Origin: Macrococcoides animalis
Lineage (GTDB): Bacteria > Bacillota > Bacilli > Staphylococcales > Staphylococcaceae
DNA length: 64,000 nucleotides
Direction: 5' to 3'
Assembly: GCF_047425875.1 (NCBI RefSeq)
Contig: NZ_CP179727.1
Coordinates: 1,798,001-1,862,000, forward strand
Below, piece after piece: positions 34,745-43,846 of this stretch. The notes beneath the pieces were generated by a model. The model saw only the letters and a program-made list of their open reading frames with translations, ran no database searches and was not told where the DNA came from. The position numbers and the translations under genes were made by a program. The first letter of the stretch is position 1; the number at the start of each line of letters is the position of its first letter.

Positions 34745-35518
34745 CTACTTTATCTCATCTTCTTCATAAAACGATACGTTCGTCTTATTAAAGTCTTTAT
34801 AAGTGGTTTCTTGATTCATTATAATTGTGACAGGTTTATCCTTAATCTTTGCATTTACTTTAAGGTCGAAGTTTAAGGTTTTTGGTAATTTTTTTTCGGA
34901 TGAAAGTTCTACATCAAAGCTACCACTTTGAATATTAATGTCTGTTAAATCATTAAATGCAGCAATTTGATTCATACTTGAGAAATCAATACCGTAATCA
35001 AATAAATACTTTAAGTACTTTGAATTACCTTCATAATGAATCACATTGTCAGTTACCTCAATTGTTTCTACTTCTTTTTTTATGACATTTTGAACAATAT
35101 CCGTTAAATTCACAATATTGGATTGAACTGTTGAGAAGTATTGAATATCAGCTTTACGTGCTCGATAATTCAAGTATTGTGGATTAGGATATGCTTCAAT
35201 ATTACCCTCGTCCATATTGAATATAACAGACTTTACAGGATATTTCGTGTTATTTGAATCGGCATTAATAAGTAATGCACTTTTATTTATCGTATCGAAT
35301 TGTGATGTGGTATCTTGGGTGAATTTTGTTGTGAATTTATCATATGAAATTGTTGCTTTGTTTGAAGCAGATAAAGAAATACTATCTATAGCTTTAATAT
35401 TTTTTTGCATACGTGCAATGATTTGGTCCTTCGTTAAGGGTTTCTTTTTTTCTTTTGGTGATGCACATCCAGTGATAATTAATGCTAAAATGATAAAAAG
35501 TGCAGTTAATTTTTTCAT
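34745..35518 (-). CDS. Lipoprotein, DUF6612/LolA-like fold suspected
   Basis: The 257-residue precursor has a lipoprotein signal with lipobox ITGC (Cys18). The mature part shows many amphipathic strands (SISLSASNKATISYDKFTT, SVIFNMDEGNIEAYPN, SFDVELSSEKKL, VTIIMNQETTYKDF) as in lipoproteins with a half-barrel LolA/LppX-type fold. Staphylococci carry a similar gene between yidD and the Nudix gene. The function is not known. The start has GAGGTCAC nearby; the 5' end is divergent from ytkD. Confidence 0.7.
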   Translation of the reverse strand: MKKLTALFIILALIITGCASPKEKKKPLTKDQIIARMQKNIKAIDSISLSASNKATISYDKFTTKFTQDTTSQFDTINKSALLINADSNNTKYPVKSVIFNMDEGNIEAYPNPQYLNYRARKADIQYFSTVQSNIVNLTDIVQNVIKKEVETIEVTDNVIHYEGNSKYLKYLFDYGIDFSSMNQIAAFNDLTDINIQSGSFDVELSSEKKLPKTLNFDLKVNAKIKDKPVTIIMNQETTYKDFNKTNVSFYEEDEIK

Positions 35519-35564
35519 AGTGACCTCGAGAATCTATTATTTTAAATTGATTGGAGCTAGGAAG

Positions 35565-36020
35565 ATGATTTTTAGTGATCATGTTGGGAATCAAGTTGTC
35601 CTTAAGTTTAAGGATACTACTGATATACCAACGAGTAAACATGTATTAATGATAACAAACTTTCAGGGTAATATGCTACTAACGAATAATAAAATTCGAG
35701 GTATAGAGTTTCCGGGTGGTAAAGTTGAAGTGGGAGAAACACCCATACAGGCGATGTATCGTGAACTTAAGGAGGAAACAGGGGGCATTGTAAGACATTT
35801 TGAATATATTGCGACATATACGGTGCAAGATCAATCACCTTTTAGTAAAGATGTTTTTTATGTTGATGTGGCATCAATTGAAGAGCGTGATGACTACTTA
35901 GAAACGAGTGGGCCAGTCATTGTAAAATCGATTAATGATGTGAGAGATGATGATAAAAGTTTCTTACTTAAAGATGACTGTATACTTTATATATTGGAAA
36001 CATTAAAGGAGCGGTTTTAA
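35565..36020 (+). CDS. ytkD: Nudix hydrolase YtkD-like
   Basis: This 151-residue protein has a complete Nudix box, GGKVEVGETPIQAMYRELKEETGG, starting about residue 50 (shown here as key blocks GGKVEVGE and REL-EETGG). YtkD in Bacillus acts on 8-oxo-dGTP and 5'-triphosphate RNA. I choose ATG 35565 with GGAG 8 bases upstream; a longer open frame runs back over the divergent lipoprotein gene and is not credible. The stop overlaps the next start by one base (TAATG). Confidence 0.86.
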   Translation: MIFSDHVGNQVVLKFKDTTDIPTSKHVLMITNFQGNMLLTNNKIRGIEFPGGKVEVGETPIQAMYRELKEETGGIVRHFEYIATYTVQDQSPFSKDVFYVDVASIEERDDYLETSGPVIVKSINDVRDDDKSFLLKDDCILYILETLKERF

Positions 36021-36772
36021 TGTTTATTAATAAGAAATCAATACAAGCAACTTATCAAGGGATAGTCTTTAAAGAAGTGACGTATCAATCCGATGAGTTT
36101 GAAGTTAAAGGCTTACTATATGAGCCACAAAATGTTGATAGGATTGTCATATATTTGCGAGGTGGAAAGGGACAGGTTGGTATATTAAGACCCGCTGGAT
36201 TGATGCGCTTTGCGTATTCAAATACACTCGTCGCAGCACCTTATTATCGTGGTACACATCAAAACGGGCAAGATGAATTTGGCGGTGCAGATCAAGAAGA
36301 TGTATATGCTTTGGTGCGTATATTACGTGAACAATATCCAAAAGTACCATTGCATTTTATTGGATTTTCACGTGGGGGTATTCAAGGACTTGTGACGTAT
36401 CAAGCAAGTAAGGTGACTTCGTTTATTACATGGGGTGGGGTATCTAGCATATATTATATGTATAATGAGCGACAAGATTTACGAGGCATGTTAAAACGTA
36501 TCATCGGTCCTATTACAAATAAAGTCGAATACGATAAACGGGAAGGATTAGCACTTATCAAAGCTGATAGCCCACCGATTATGATTATTCATGGGACAGC
36601 AGATAAGCAAGTGAATGTTGCACACGGAAAGATGTTAGAGGAACGACTTATATCTCTTGGTGTATATCATAAAGTGATTTATATACAAAATGAAGCGCAT
36701 GTATTACGACCAGATAATGAAAGAATGATATTAGAAGAGATTTACGAATGGATGAAAGATGTAGAATCATAA
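36020..36772 (+). CDS. Alpha/beta hydrolase, prolyl-oligopeptidase-like
   Basis: The 250-residue protein has an alpha/beta hydrolase triad pattern: nucleophile elbow GFSRGG, the aspartate in IIHGTADKQV and the histidine in QNEAHVLRP. It resembles S9-family hydrolases without the propeller, often annotated as peptidase or dienelactone-hydrolase-like. It is translationally coupled to ytkD (TAATG). Staphylococci have the same pair next to pckA. The substrate is unknown. Confidence 0.8.
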   Translation: MFINKKSIQATYQGIVFKEVTYQSDEFEVKGLLYEPQNVDRIVIYLRGGKGQVGILRPAGLMRFAYSNTLVAAPYYRGTHQNGQDEFGGADQEDVYALVRILREQYPKVPLHFIGFSRGGIQGLVTYQASKVTSFITWGGVSSIYYMYNERQDLRGMLKRIIGPITNKVEYDKREGLALIKADSPPIMIIHGTADKQVNVAHGKMLEERLISLGVYHKVIYIQNEAHVLRPDNERMILEEIYEWMKDVES

Positions 36773-36777
36773 AATAA

Positions 36778-36816
36778 AAAAATTCTCCAATCACAATTTG
36801 TGATTGGAGAATTTGC
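36778..36816 (+). terminator. Bidirectional terminator between hydrolase and pckA
   Basis: Perfect inverted repeat with 17-base arms (AAATTCTCCAATCACAA and complement) around one central T at 36780-36814; A-rich on the left. The right flank lacks a long T-run, so it mainly serves pckA on the minus strand. Confidence 0.75.
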
Positions 36817-36824
36817 CTTATGAA

Positions 36825-38414
36825 TTATCCTCTGAAGATAAATCCACCTTTTTCTTCAATTTCTGCTGACTTTTCACCAAATTTTTTGAAGTTTTCTTGG
36901 AAACGTAATGCTAAATCTTTTGCTTTTTCATCGTAAGCATCTTGAGATACCCAAGCATTACGAGGCATTAAGATTTCTTTAGGTACGCCAGATACTGAAT
37001 TTGGTACGAATAATCCAAAGATTGGGTCTTGTGTGAATTCAGAATTCTTGATTTCACCACTGATTGCACGACGAATCATTGAGCGTGTATGTGTTAAACT
37101 CATACGACTACCAACACCATATTCGCCACCAGTCCATCCAGTGTTTACTAAGTAAACATCCGAACCGTGTTTATCAATTAATTCACCTAACATGTTTGCA
37201 TATATTGTTGCATGTAATGGTAAGAATGGAGAACCAAAACATGTTGAGAATACTGGTTGTGGGCTTGTAACGCCACGTTCAGTACCAGCAAGTTTTGAAG
37301 TGAATCCACTTAAGAAATGGTACATTGCTTGCTCTTTTGTTAATTTAGAGATCGGCGGTAATACACCGAATGCATCTGCAGTTAAGAAGATGATTGTTTT
37401 AGCATGTCCTGCAATTGAAGGTAACACGATGTTGTCAATATTTTCAATTGGATATGCTGCACGCGTATTTTCTGTTAATGACTTATCTTCATAGTCTGGG
37501 AAACCTTTGTCATCAACTTTAACGTTTTCTAAGATTGCACCGTAGCGAATCGCATCATAAATTTGAGGTTCTTTCTCACGTGATAGATCAATCGTCTTTG
37601 CATAACATCCACCTTCAATGTTGAATACGCCATTATCATTCCAACCGTGCTCATCGTCACCGATTAGTTTACGATGTGGGTCTGCTGATAAAGTTGTTTT
37701 TCCTGTTCCTGATAAACCAAAGAATAAAGCGACGTCTTTATTCTCACCAACGTTCGCTGAACAGTGCATACTCATAACCCCTTGAGTAGGCAATAAGTAG
37801 TTCATAACTCCGAAGATACCTTTTTTCATTTCTCCAGCATATTCAGTACCACCGATTAAAATAATCTTGTGTTTAAAACTCGTAATAATGAATGTTTCAG
37901 ATTTGGTGCCATCAATTTTAGGATCTGCTTTAAAGTGTGGAGCAGAGATAATTGTGAAATCAGGATCGATTAATACACCTTCATTAAATGTTTCTGGACG
38001 GATGAACATAGTACGTGCAAATAAATTATGCCAAGCTAATTCATTGATAACACGTAATTTTAATTGTGTTGCAGGGTCTGCTCCAGCGTATCCGTTAAAT
38101 TCATAAACTTTGTCTTGCATTCCCAAATAGTCCAATACACGGTCTAATAATTTCAAGAAGATTTCTTCAGAGATGGGTTGGTTAATTGTACCCCAATCAA
38201 TATGATCTTTTGTTTCAGCTTCTTCAACGATAAATTTATCTTTTGGTGAACGACCAGTATATTTACCTGTTTCAGTTCTAACAGCCCCAGACTCTGTTAA
38301 TACACCCTCACGATTAGATAAGATTTCGTTGATTAATTGTGTTCTAGATAATTGGTTTAACACAATGTCGCTCTTTAATAAGTCGTCTAATTTACCAAAG
38401 ATTTGTTCGCTCAT
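36825..38414 (-). CDS. pckA: ATP-dependent phosphoenolpyruvate carboxykinase
   Basis: At 529 residues this matches ATP-type PEPCK, with the P-loop-like kinase motif GLSGTGKTTLS, the NIEGGCYAKTIDLS metal site and the GRSPKDKF substrate block. It converts oxaloacetate and ATP to PEP, the entry step of gluconeogenesis. I place the start at ATG 38414 (MSEQIFGK) because GGGGGAC lies just upstream; a longer frame to 38462 has no support. It is divergent from metK, with the SAM riboswitch belonging to the opposite strand. Confidence 0.96.
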   Translation of the reverse strand: MSEQIFGKLDDLLKSDIVLNQLSRTQLINEILSNREGVLTESGAVRTETGKYTGRSPKDKFIVEEAETKDHIDWGTINQPISEEIFLKLLDRVLDYLGMQDKVYEFNGYAGADPATQLKLRVINELAWHNLFARTMFIRPETFNEGVLIDPDFTIISAPHFKADPKIDGTKSETFIITSFKHKIILIGGTEYAGEMKKGIFGVMNYLLPTQGVMSMHCSANVGENKDVALFFGLSGTGKTTLSADPHRKLIGDDEHGWNDNGVFNIEGGCYAKTIDLSREKEPQIYDAIRYGAILENVKVDDKGFPDYEDKSLTENTRAAYPIENIDNIVLPSIAGHAKTIIFLTADAFGVLPPISKLTKEQAMYHFLSGFTSKLAGTERGVTSPQPVFSTCFGSPFLPLHATIYANMLGELIDKHGSDVYLVNTGWTGGEYGVGSRMSLTHTRSMIRRAISGEIKNSEFTQDPIFGLFVPNSVSGVPKEILMPRNAWVSQDAYDEKAKDLALRFQENFKKFGEKSAEIEEKGGFIFRG

Positions 38415-38560
38415 AAAAAGGTCCCCCAAGTTTATATTTTCTGCTAATGTAAGCAGTTTCATGAATTAGTATAACATAAGGATTATGCCCTTACATTAAA
38501 TATAAAGAAATTTTTGTTGATAAACTATTATTCAGAAAATTTGTGAATCAATTCGATATG

Positions 38561-38589
38561 TTGACAGTGTACAAAAAGTTTAGTATTAT
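38561..38589 (+). promoter_or_regulatory. Predicted sigma-A promoter of metK
   Basis: TTGACA (38561-38566), 17-base spacer, TATTAT (38584-38589); transcription should begin just before the SAM aptamer. Confidence 0.8.
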
Positions 38590-38603
38590 CTTACTTGCGG
38601 ATT

Positions 38604-38713
38604 CTCTTATCCAGAGTGGTGGAGGGACATGGACCCTGTGAAGCCCAGCAACCCTTAACATAAGTTAAGTAAGGTGCCAAACCGTTTGCGGACAGACGTC
38701 TGAACGATAAGAG
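38604..38713 (+). promoter_or_regulatory. SAM-I (S-box) riboswitch aptamer upstream of metK
   Basis: The consensus blocks are all present in order: CTCTTATCCAGAG, GGTGGAGGGA, GACCCTGTGAAGCCC, CAGCAACC, AAGGTGCCAAACC and the closing GAACGATAAGAG, whose ATAAGAG pairs with the 5' CTCTTAT to form P1. High SAM is expected to stabilise this fold and allow the downstream terminator to form, lowering metK expression. Confidence 0.97.
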
Positions 38714-38738
38714 TAGAATGGACTAATTATGTGTATAT

Positions 38739-38775
38739 TAGCCTTCTCTCTTACAGGAGAGAGGGCTATTTTTGT
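38739..38775 (+). terminator. Riboswitch-controlled terminator before metK
   Basis: Twelve-base stem TAGCCTTCTCTC / GAGAGAGGGCTA (one G-T pair) with loop TTACAG and a five-T tract. It is 43 bases before the metK start and is the expression platform of the SAM aptamer. Confidence 0.9.
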
Positions 38776-38817
38776 GGCTTGAACCGTAAATTTATATAAA
38801 ATAGGAGTGTTTTATAA

Positions 38818-40008
38818 ATGGCAGATCGTAAATTATTTACATCAGAATCAGTAACAGAAGGACATCCCGATAAAATCGCTGACCAAATATCAGATGCAAT
38901 CTTAGATGCAATATTAACAGGAGATCCTAAAGCACGCGTTGCGTGTGAGACGTCAGTAACAACAGGTATGGCTTTAATCGCAGGAGAAATCACAACGTCT
39001 ACTTATGTTGATATTCCTAAAGTAGTACGTGATACAGTAAAAGAAATTGGTTATACACGAGCGAAATATGGTTATGACTTTCAAACAATGGCAGTATTAA
39101 CTGCTATTGATGAGCAATCTCCTGACATCGCGCAAGGCGTTGACCGTGCATTAGAAGACCGTGGTAACTTATCTGACTCAGATATCGAATCTATCGGTGC
39201 TGGAGACCAAGGTTTAATGTTTGGATTTGCTTGTAATGAAACAGCAAGTTTAATGCCTTTACCAATTTCATTATCGCATGAATTAGCACGTCGTTTAACA
39301 GAAGTACGTAAAAATGGCACTTTAGATTATTTACGTCCAGATGGAAAAACACAAGTAACAGTTGAATACGATGAGTTTAACAAGCCTAAGCGTATTGATA
39401 CAATCGTTATTTCGAGTCAACACCACGAGAAAATTGAATTAGAACAAATTCAAGCTGACGTTAAAGAACACGTTATCAAACCAGTCGTTCCAGTTGAATT
39501 AATCGATTCTGAAACGAAATATTTCATCAATCCAACTGGTCGCTTCGTTATTGGTGGACCTCAAGGAGATGCCGGACTTACAGGTCGTAAAATTATCGTA
39601 GATACTTACGGTGGATATGCCCGTCACGGTGGAGGTGCATTCTCAGGTAAAGATGCAACGAAAGTAGACCGAAGTGGTGCTTATGCTGCTCGTTACGTTG
39701 CGAAAAATATCGTAGCGGCAGGGCTTGCTGATAAATGTGAAGTTCAGTTAGCTTATGCGATTGGAGTGGCACAACCCGTGTCGATCTCAGTTGAAACTTA
39801 CGGTACATCTGAGTATAGTGAACAACAACTTGTTGATGCAGTGCGTAAAACATTTGATTTACGTCCAGCAGGAATCATCCAAATGTTAGACTTACGTCGT
39901 CCAATATACAAACAAACAGCAGCATACGGACACTTTGGTAGAACAGATATTGACTTGCCATGGGAAGCAACTGACAAAATTGATGCATTAAAAGAAAACT
40001 TAAAATAA
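38818..40008 (+). CDS. metK: S-adenosylmethionine synthetase
   Basis: The 396-residue enzyme has the ATP-binding start TSESVTEGHPDKIADQISD, the GAGDQGLMFGFA hexapeptide region and the GGGAFSGKD loop. It makes S-adenosylmethionine from methionine and ATP, the main methyl donor. The gene is directly controlled by a SAM-I riboswitch in its leader, giving end-product feedback. The ribosome site is AGGAGTG. It ends in a clear terminator. Confidence 0.98.
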   Translation: MADRKLFTSESVTEGHPDKIADQISDAILDAILTGDPKARVACETSVTTGMALIAGEITTSTYVDIPKVVRDTVKEIGYTRAKYGYDFQTMAVLTAIDEQSPDIAQGVDRALEDRGNLSDSDIESIGAGDQGLMFGFACNETASLMPLPISLSHELARRLTEVRKNGTLDYLRPDGKTQVTVEYDEFNKPKRIDTIVISSQHHEKIELEQIQADVKEHVIKPVVPVELIDSETKYFINPTGRFVIGGPQGDAGLTGRKIIVDTYGGYARHGGGAFSGKDATKVDRSGAYAARYVAKNIVAAGLADKCEVQLAYAIGVAQPVSISVETYGTSEYSEQQLVDAVRKTFDLRPAGIIQMLDLRRPIYKQTAAYGHFGRTDIDLPWEATDKIDALKENLK

Positions 40009-40022
40009 TTGAAAAAATCAAG

Positions 40023-40056
40023 TAGACTTAAGAATTATCTTAAGTCTATTTTTTTA
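40023..40056 (+). terminator. Terminator after metK
   Basis: Eleven-base stem TAGACTTAAGA / TCTTAAGTCTA with loop ATTA, followed by seven T. Confidence 0.9.
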
Positions 40057-40061
40057 TAAAT

Positions 40062-40089
40062 AAAAACCGTCTCAATTATATTGAGACGG
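40062..40089 (-). terminator. Terminator of the Glu/Thr-repeat lipoprotein gene
   Basis: Hairpin CCGTCTCAAT / ATTGAGACGG with loop TAT at 40067-40089; the A-run on its left is a T-run on the minus strand. Confidence 0.75.
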
Positions 40090-40103
40090 AAATATAATAT
40101 TAA

Positions 40104-40328
40104 TTATTCAGCTTCTTCTTCAGTTTCTTCTTCTTCAGTTTCTTCTTCTTCAGTTTCTTCTTCTTCAGTTTCTTCTTCAGCTGCTGCATCATCTTCAGTT
40201 GTTTCTTCTTCTGTAGCCGCGTCTTCAGTCTTTGCGTCTTCAGCCTTGTCTTCTTCTCCACCACAAGCACCTAATAATAGAGCTGATGCAAAAGTACCTG
40301 CTAATAATAAACGTTTATACTTTGCCAT
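40104..40328 (-). CDS. Small lipoprotein with Glu/Thr repeats
   Basis: The 74-residue precursor has a typical lipoprotein signal with lipobox LGAC (Cys22). The mature part is almost only Glu, Thr, Ala and Asp, ending in near-perfect TEEEE/EEETE repeats encoded by a short tandem DNA repeat of TTCTTCTTCAGTT type. Such extended acidic tails are unstructured and lie on the outer membrane face or in the wall. The ribosome site GGAGGATG is good. The function is unknown; repeat number may vary between strains. Confidence 0.75.
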   Translation of the reverse strand: MAKYKRLLLAGTFASALLLGACGGEEDKAEDAKTEDAATEEETTEDDAAAEEETEEEETEEEETEEEETEEEAE

Positions 40329-40573
40329 GGTATCATCCTCCGAGAAATTTAATTTTTAGCCCAATATAATATTTAGGACACTTTAATTATTTCATATCAA
40401 TATTAATCTAGAATATATTTCTTATAAATTATTGTTAATCATTGTTTAGAATATTAAATAATAATAAATTTCATTAATAAGAGTAAAGTTTCACAATTTA
40501 TTTTTGTTTTATCAATGAAGTTCTCTTAAAAGTTATTTATAATGAAAGTAATACAGTTAGAAAGGTGAATGAT

Positions 40574-41488
40574 ATGTCAGTAGAAGTAGGTAGTACTTTA
40601 TTTTATGTGTTAATTGGTTTAGGTATCTTAGCTTTATTATTCTTCATACTTTGGTTACTTGCATTATCAAGCAAGAAAAAATCAATTGCGCGTAAAGAAG
40701 AAGAATTTCGAAAAGCGCAAAAAGTTAAATCTGATGAATATCATGAAGAAAGTGAGAAATCACGCTTAACATACAAAAAAGAATTAGCAGAACAAAAAGA
40801 AACAATGCAAAAGCAAATCGAAGAAAAAACATCACACATTGAATCTTTAAAAATGTTCTCAAAAGATAAAGGAGAATATTTAACAGATTTAACATTGATT
40901 CAATTGAAAGAACAACTTGTATCAGAAGAACGTATTCGTCCTGAAGATATGCATGTATTAGCAAATATTTATATTCCAGGAAAACGAGTGAAAAGCACTG
41001 ATAAATTAGATCACGTTGTATTAACACGTACCGGGATTTATTTAATTGATTCAAACTATTGGACAGGTCATATTTTCCATGGTGTGAGTGAAATGCAATT
41101 TGCTGGTGAGCCAATGCTAGAAAATGTGTTTAAAATATTAAATCTTGATCCGAAAGTAGAACAAACAATCGTATTAGATCAAAATAAAGATGGTAATGCA
41201 GAGTTTAGGACATATAACCATTCAATCGAAGCGTTAAAATTAAAAGCAGAACGATTAGAGAAAGTATTTGAATTACCATATCCAGTAACACCGATTGCAT
41301 ATTATAATGCTGAAGGTGTGGGAAGTGAACATATTTCTAATTACTCAAGAGACAATGGTGTGAAAGTTATTGTTGGAGAAGAAGAGTTACAAACATTCTT
41401 TGAGAAATTTGTATTCCACGGCCGCTTCCAATATAAAGTTGAAGAATTAGAAAATATTATGGATCAAATTGAACATTTAAATCCATAA
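40574..41488 (+). CDS. Membrane-anchored NERD-like protein with coiled coil, catalytic residues altered
   Basis: The 304-residue protein has one N-terminal membrane segment (about residues 9-31), a long charged coiled coil (about 35-95) and a C-terminal domain whose LDHVVLTRTGIYLIDSNYWTG matches the NERD core. The usual E-x-K catalytic pair reads D159-S-N161, so the lysine is missing and nuclease activity is doubtful. ATG 40574 follows AAAGGTG by 6 bases. Staphylococci carry a similar gene near metK. The function is unknown; a DNA- or envelope-linked scaffold is only a guess. Confidence 0.7.
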   Translation: MSVEVGSTLFYVLIGLGILALLFFILWLLALSSKKKSIARKEEEFRKAQKVKSDEYHEESEKSRLTYKKELAEQKETMQKQIEEKTSHIESLKMFSKDKGEYLTDLTLIQLKEQLVSEERIRPEDMHVLANIYIPGKRVKSTDKLDHVVLTRTGIYLIDSNYWTGHIFHGVSEMQFAGEPMLENVFKILNLDPKVEQTIVLDQNKDGNAEFRTYNHSIEALKLKAERLEKVFELPYPVTPIAYYNAEGVGSEHISNYSRDNGVKVIVGEEELQTFFEKFVFHGRFQYKVEELENIMDQIEHLNP

Positions 41489-41496
41489 ATAAATAA

Positions 41497-41526
41497 TTAT
41501 TGCCGGTAAATCAAAAATACTGGCAA
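41497..41526 (+). terminator. Hairpin downstream of the NERD-like membrane gene
   Basis: TTGCCGGTA / TACTGGCAA stem around a AATCAAAAA loop; no T-run on the plus strand, so termination is uncertain. Confidence 0.4.
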
Positions 41527-41564
41527 TGAAAAAAGCCACAAGTGAATTTCACTTGTGGCTTTTG
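41527..41564 (-). terminator. Bidirectional terminator between NERD-like gene and adsA
   Basis: Twelve-base arms GCCACAAGTGAA / TTCACTTGTGGC around one T, flanked by an A-run and TTTT. Confidence 0.85.
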
Positions 41565-41569
41565 GTGTA

Positions 41570-43846
41570 TTATGCTGATTTACGTTTAATTAAGTATAAT
41601 CCTAAGCCTAATAATCCAATTGCAGCAGCACCAGTACCAGCAGCTTCACCAGTAATCGGTAATTGTTCTACCGCTTCTGTGATTGCAGGTTTATCTGAAT
41701 CTTTTGCAACTTGATTCGATTGAATAGTAGTATCTAAGTATGTTTTTTTCGTTTGAGCAACTTTTTCGAATGGAATCACGTTGTCATGTTCCACTTCAAC
41801 AGTTTGATTATTTGAATTAATCATTGTAACTATTTCAACCTTCTCTCCAGTTGCAACTTCACTTGAGTTTACATCATTTGAGTCTACTTCAGTTGTAGCA
41901 TCTTCAATCGTTACATCTTCTGTAGATACATCAGTTTCGTTTGTTTTTTCTTCCGTTGTGGGTACTTCGTTAGTTTTATCTTCATTAGTTTTAACTTCTT
42001 CTGTTTCTTCTGGTTTATACTCACTCGCATTACCCGATAAGATACGTTGTAATGCTTCCGTCGTGTAAGCTGTCATATCAGCAGCTTTGAAGTATTGACG
42101 TACAACAGCATCTAAAGATGGTCCTTCTTCTCGAGGACCACCTAACATTTTGAATCCGTCTCCACCAACTGCTAAGAAGTCGTTTGTTACAACTTTGTAA
42201 GTCTTCGTATTGTTTAATGGTTCGAATTTCTTGGTCTTCTTATTATATACTTCGATTGCGTAAACACGTTCACCTGCAGGCTTTGTTAAATCATAATGTA
42301 CTTTAATCGATTTAGAGATGTGTAAGAATGCTCCATTTGCATCTAATCCAACTTTACCGTCTTTATCAACTGTTGGAGCACTTAAAGCGTGTTCAAACAT
42401 TGCTTTAACGTCAGAACCTTTTACATCGATTTGTGTGATAGTGTTTCCGAAAGGTAATACTTTAATGATATCACCAATCGTAACGTCTTTGTTGCCATCG
42501 ATTGAAGCTCTGATTCCGCCGCCATTAGTTACTGCGAAGTCACCGACAGTATCAAATCCGTTCTCACTATAAGCTTCCATAGCATCTGCAATTGCGTTAC
42601 CTAAGTTTGTTTCGCGAGTACGAACGTCGTTACGTTCACCTTGTAATTGAACTGGGTTGTGGAATACTACTTCAGATGTTGCTTTACCAAAATTATCTTT
42701 CGCAGTATCAACGATAGCTTTTACTGCTGCATCTTGTGTTACTGCTTTCGTATCAGCTTCCTTAATTAATGAAGCTTTTAAGTTTGTAGCTACTTTATCT
42801 TGTAAATCGAATGTTACTTTACCGATGTTCGCTAAAGCTGTCCCAGTTTGTGCTAGCATTGCAGTTTTCTTTAATTCACCATTTTCGATGACAGAGTGAG
42901 AATGACCATCTAATACTACAATTGCATTGTTTATAAAGTCTTTATTTCCTGCAATTTTAGTTGCTAAGTTATCACCGCGCCAAGCTTCTTTTGTAGTGGT
43001 ATCAATTCCTAGATGACTTAAGATAATGAAAGCATCCACTTTTCCTTGTAATTTTTTCATTTCAGCAGTAACAGAAGTCACGGGATCTAAGAATGTTACA
43101 CCTACGATATTGTTAGGATGTGTTTTTGTTGCGGTTTCGGGCGTTGTTACGCCAATCACCCCAAATTTCTTTCCGTTTTTCTCGATAATTGCTGATGGAG
43201 CATAAACACTTTTACCGTCTTTATATACATTTGAGCTAATGATAGGGAAGTTTAATAACTTTTTGTAGTTCATTGCAGTATCAAATCCGAAATCAAATTC
43301 ATGGTTACCAACCGTCATTGCATCATAACCAATGGCATTCATTGCTTTTGCCATATCTTCTCCTTTAGAGAAGTTTGATAAAGGTAAACCTTGGAATGCA
43401 TCTCCAGCGTCAAACATTAAAGTTGGTTGTTCTTTGTCTTTAATTGTTTTTACTTTTGCCATACCTATAACACGTCCATCTTCAGCATCTAAACGCCCGT
43501 GGATATCGTTTGTATGTAGAATTTTTACTGTATTTGGACTAGCTGGTGCTTCAGTCGTCGCTATTTCCGTTGTAGGAACTTCAGTGGTTGTAGCAGTTGT
43601 AACCGCTGCAGTTGGTTTAGCAACTTCAGTTGTTGCTACCTCTGTTGTAGGTGCTTCAGTTGTTGCCTTTTCGGTTGTTACTTCTGTTTTCACTTCAGTT
43701 GTAGGAGTTTCTGTTGTTGCAACCTCGCTAGTAGGTGCTTCAGTCGTAGGTGTTTCTGATGTTACATCTGCAAGTGCATATGGACTTTGAAATAGCATAG
43801 AGATGATTAACGTAAACATTAATGTTATTGATAAAATGCGTTTCAC
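41570..43846 (-). CDS. adsA: Cell-wall-anchored 5'-nucleotidase, AdsA-like
   Basis: This 758-residue surface protein has a signal peptide (about residues 1-26), a Thr/Glu/Val-rich repeat region of TTEAPT/TTEVPT type (about 30-105), a metallophosphoesterase domain opening with ILHTNDIHGRLD and GNHEFDFG, a 5'-nucleotidase C-terminal domain (GERNDVRTRETNLGNAIADA, then TNGGGIRASI, GGPREEG), another Thr/Glu/Asp-rich stalk, and a sortase signal LPITG (729-733) with a hydrophobic segment and KRKSA tail. It closely resembles S. aureus AdsA, which makes adenosine from nucleotides; the role here is inferred. It lies beside the fluc pair. Confidence 0.93.
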   Translation of the reverse strand: MKRILSITLMFTLIISMLFQSPYALADVTSETPTTEAPTSEVATTETPTTEVKTEVTTEKATTEAPTTEVATTEVAKPTAAVTTATTTEVPTTEIATTEAPASPNTVKILHTNDIHGRLDAEDGRVIGMAKVKTIKDKEQPTLMFDAGDAFQGLPLSNFSKGEDMAKAMNAIGYDAMTVGNHEFDFGFDTAMNYKKLLNFPIISSNVYKDGKSVYAPSAIIEKNGKKFGVIGVTTPETATKTHPNNIVGVTFLDPVTSVTAEMKKLQGKVDAFIILSHLGIDTTTKEAWRGDNLATKIAGNKDFINNAIVVLDGHSHSVIENGELKKTAMLAQTGTALANIGKVTFDLQDKVATNLKASLIKEADTKAVTQDAAVKAIVDTAKDNFGKATSEVVFHNPVQLQGERNDVRTRETNLGNAIADAMEAYSENGFDTVGDFAVTNGGGIRASIDGNKDVTIGDIIKVLPFGNTITQIDVKGSDVKAMFEHALSAPTVDKDGKVGLDANGAFLHISKSIKVHYDLTKPAGERVYAIEVYNKKTKKFEPLNNTKTYKVVTNDFLAVGGDGFKMLGGPREEGPSLDAVVRQYFKAADMTAYTTEALQRILSGNASEYKPEETEEVKTNEDKTNEVPTTEEKTNETDVSTEDVTIEDATTEVDSNDVNSSEVATGEKVEIVTMINSNNQTVEVEHDNVIPFEKVAQTKKTYLDTTIQSNQVAKDSDKPAITEAVEQLPITGEAAGTGAAAIGLLGLGLYLIKRKSA

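Noticed and set aside
35217..35564. Long N-terminal extension of the Nudix protein
   Set aside because: It lies opposite the divergent lipoprotein gene and lacks a ribosome site; ATG 35565 starts the Nudix fold.
43332..43790. Antisense Val/Ser-rich frame opposite the adsA repeats
   Set aside because: Its repeats are the complement of the Thr-rich adsA stalk; no independent evidence.
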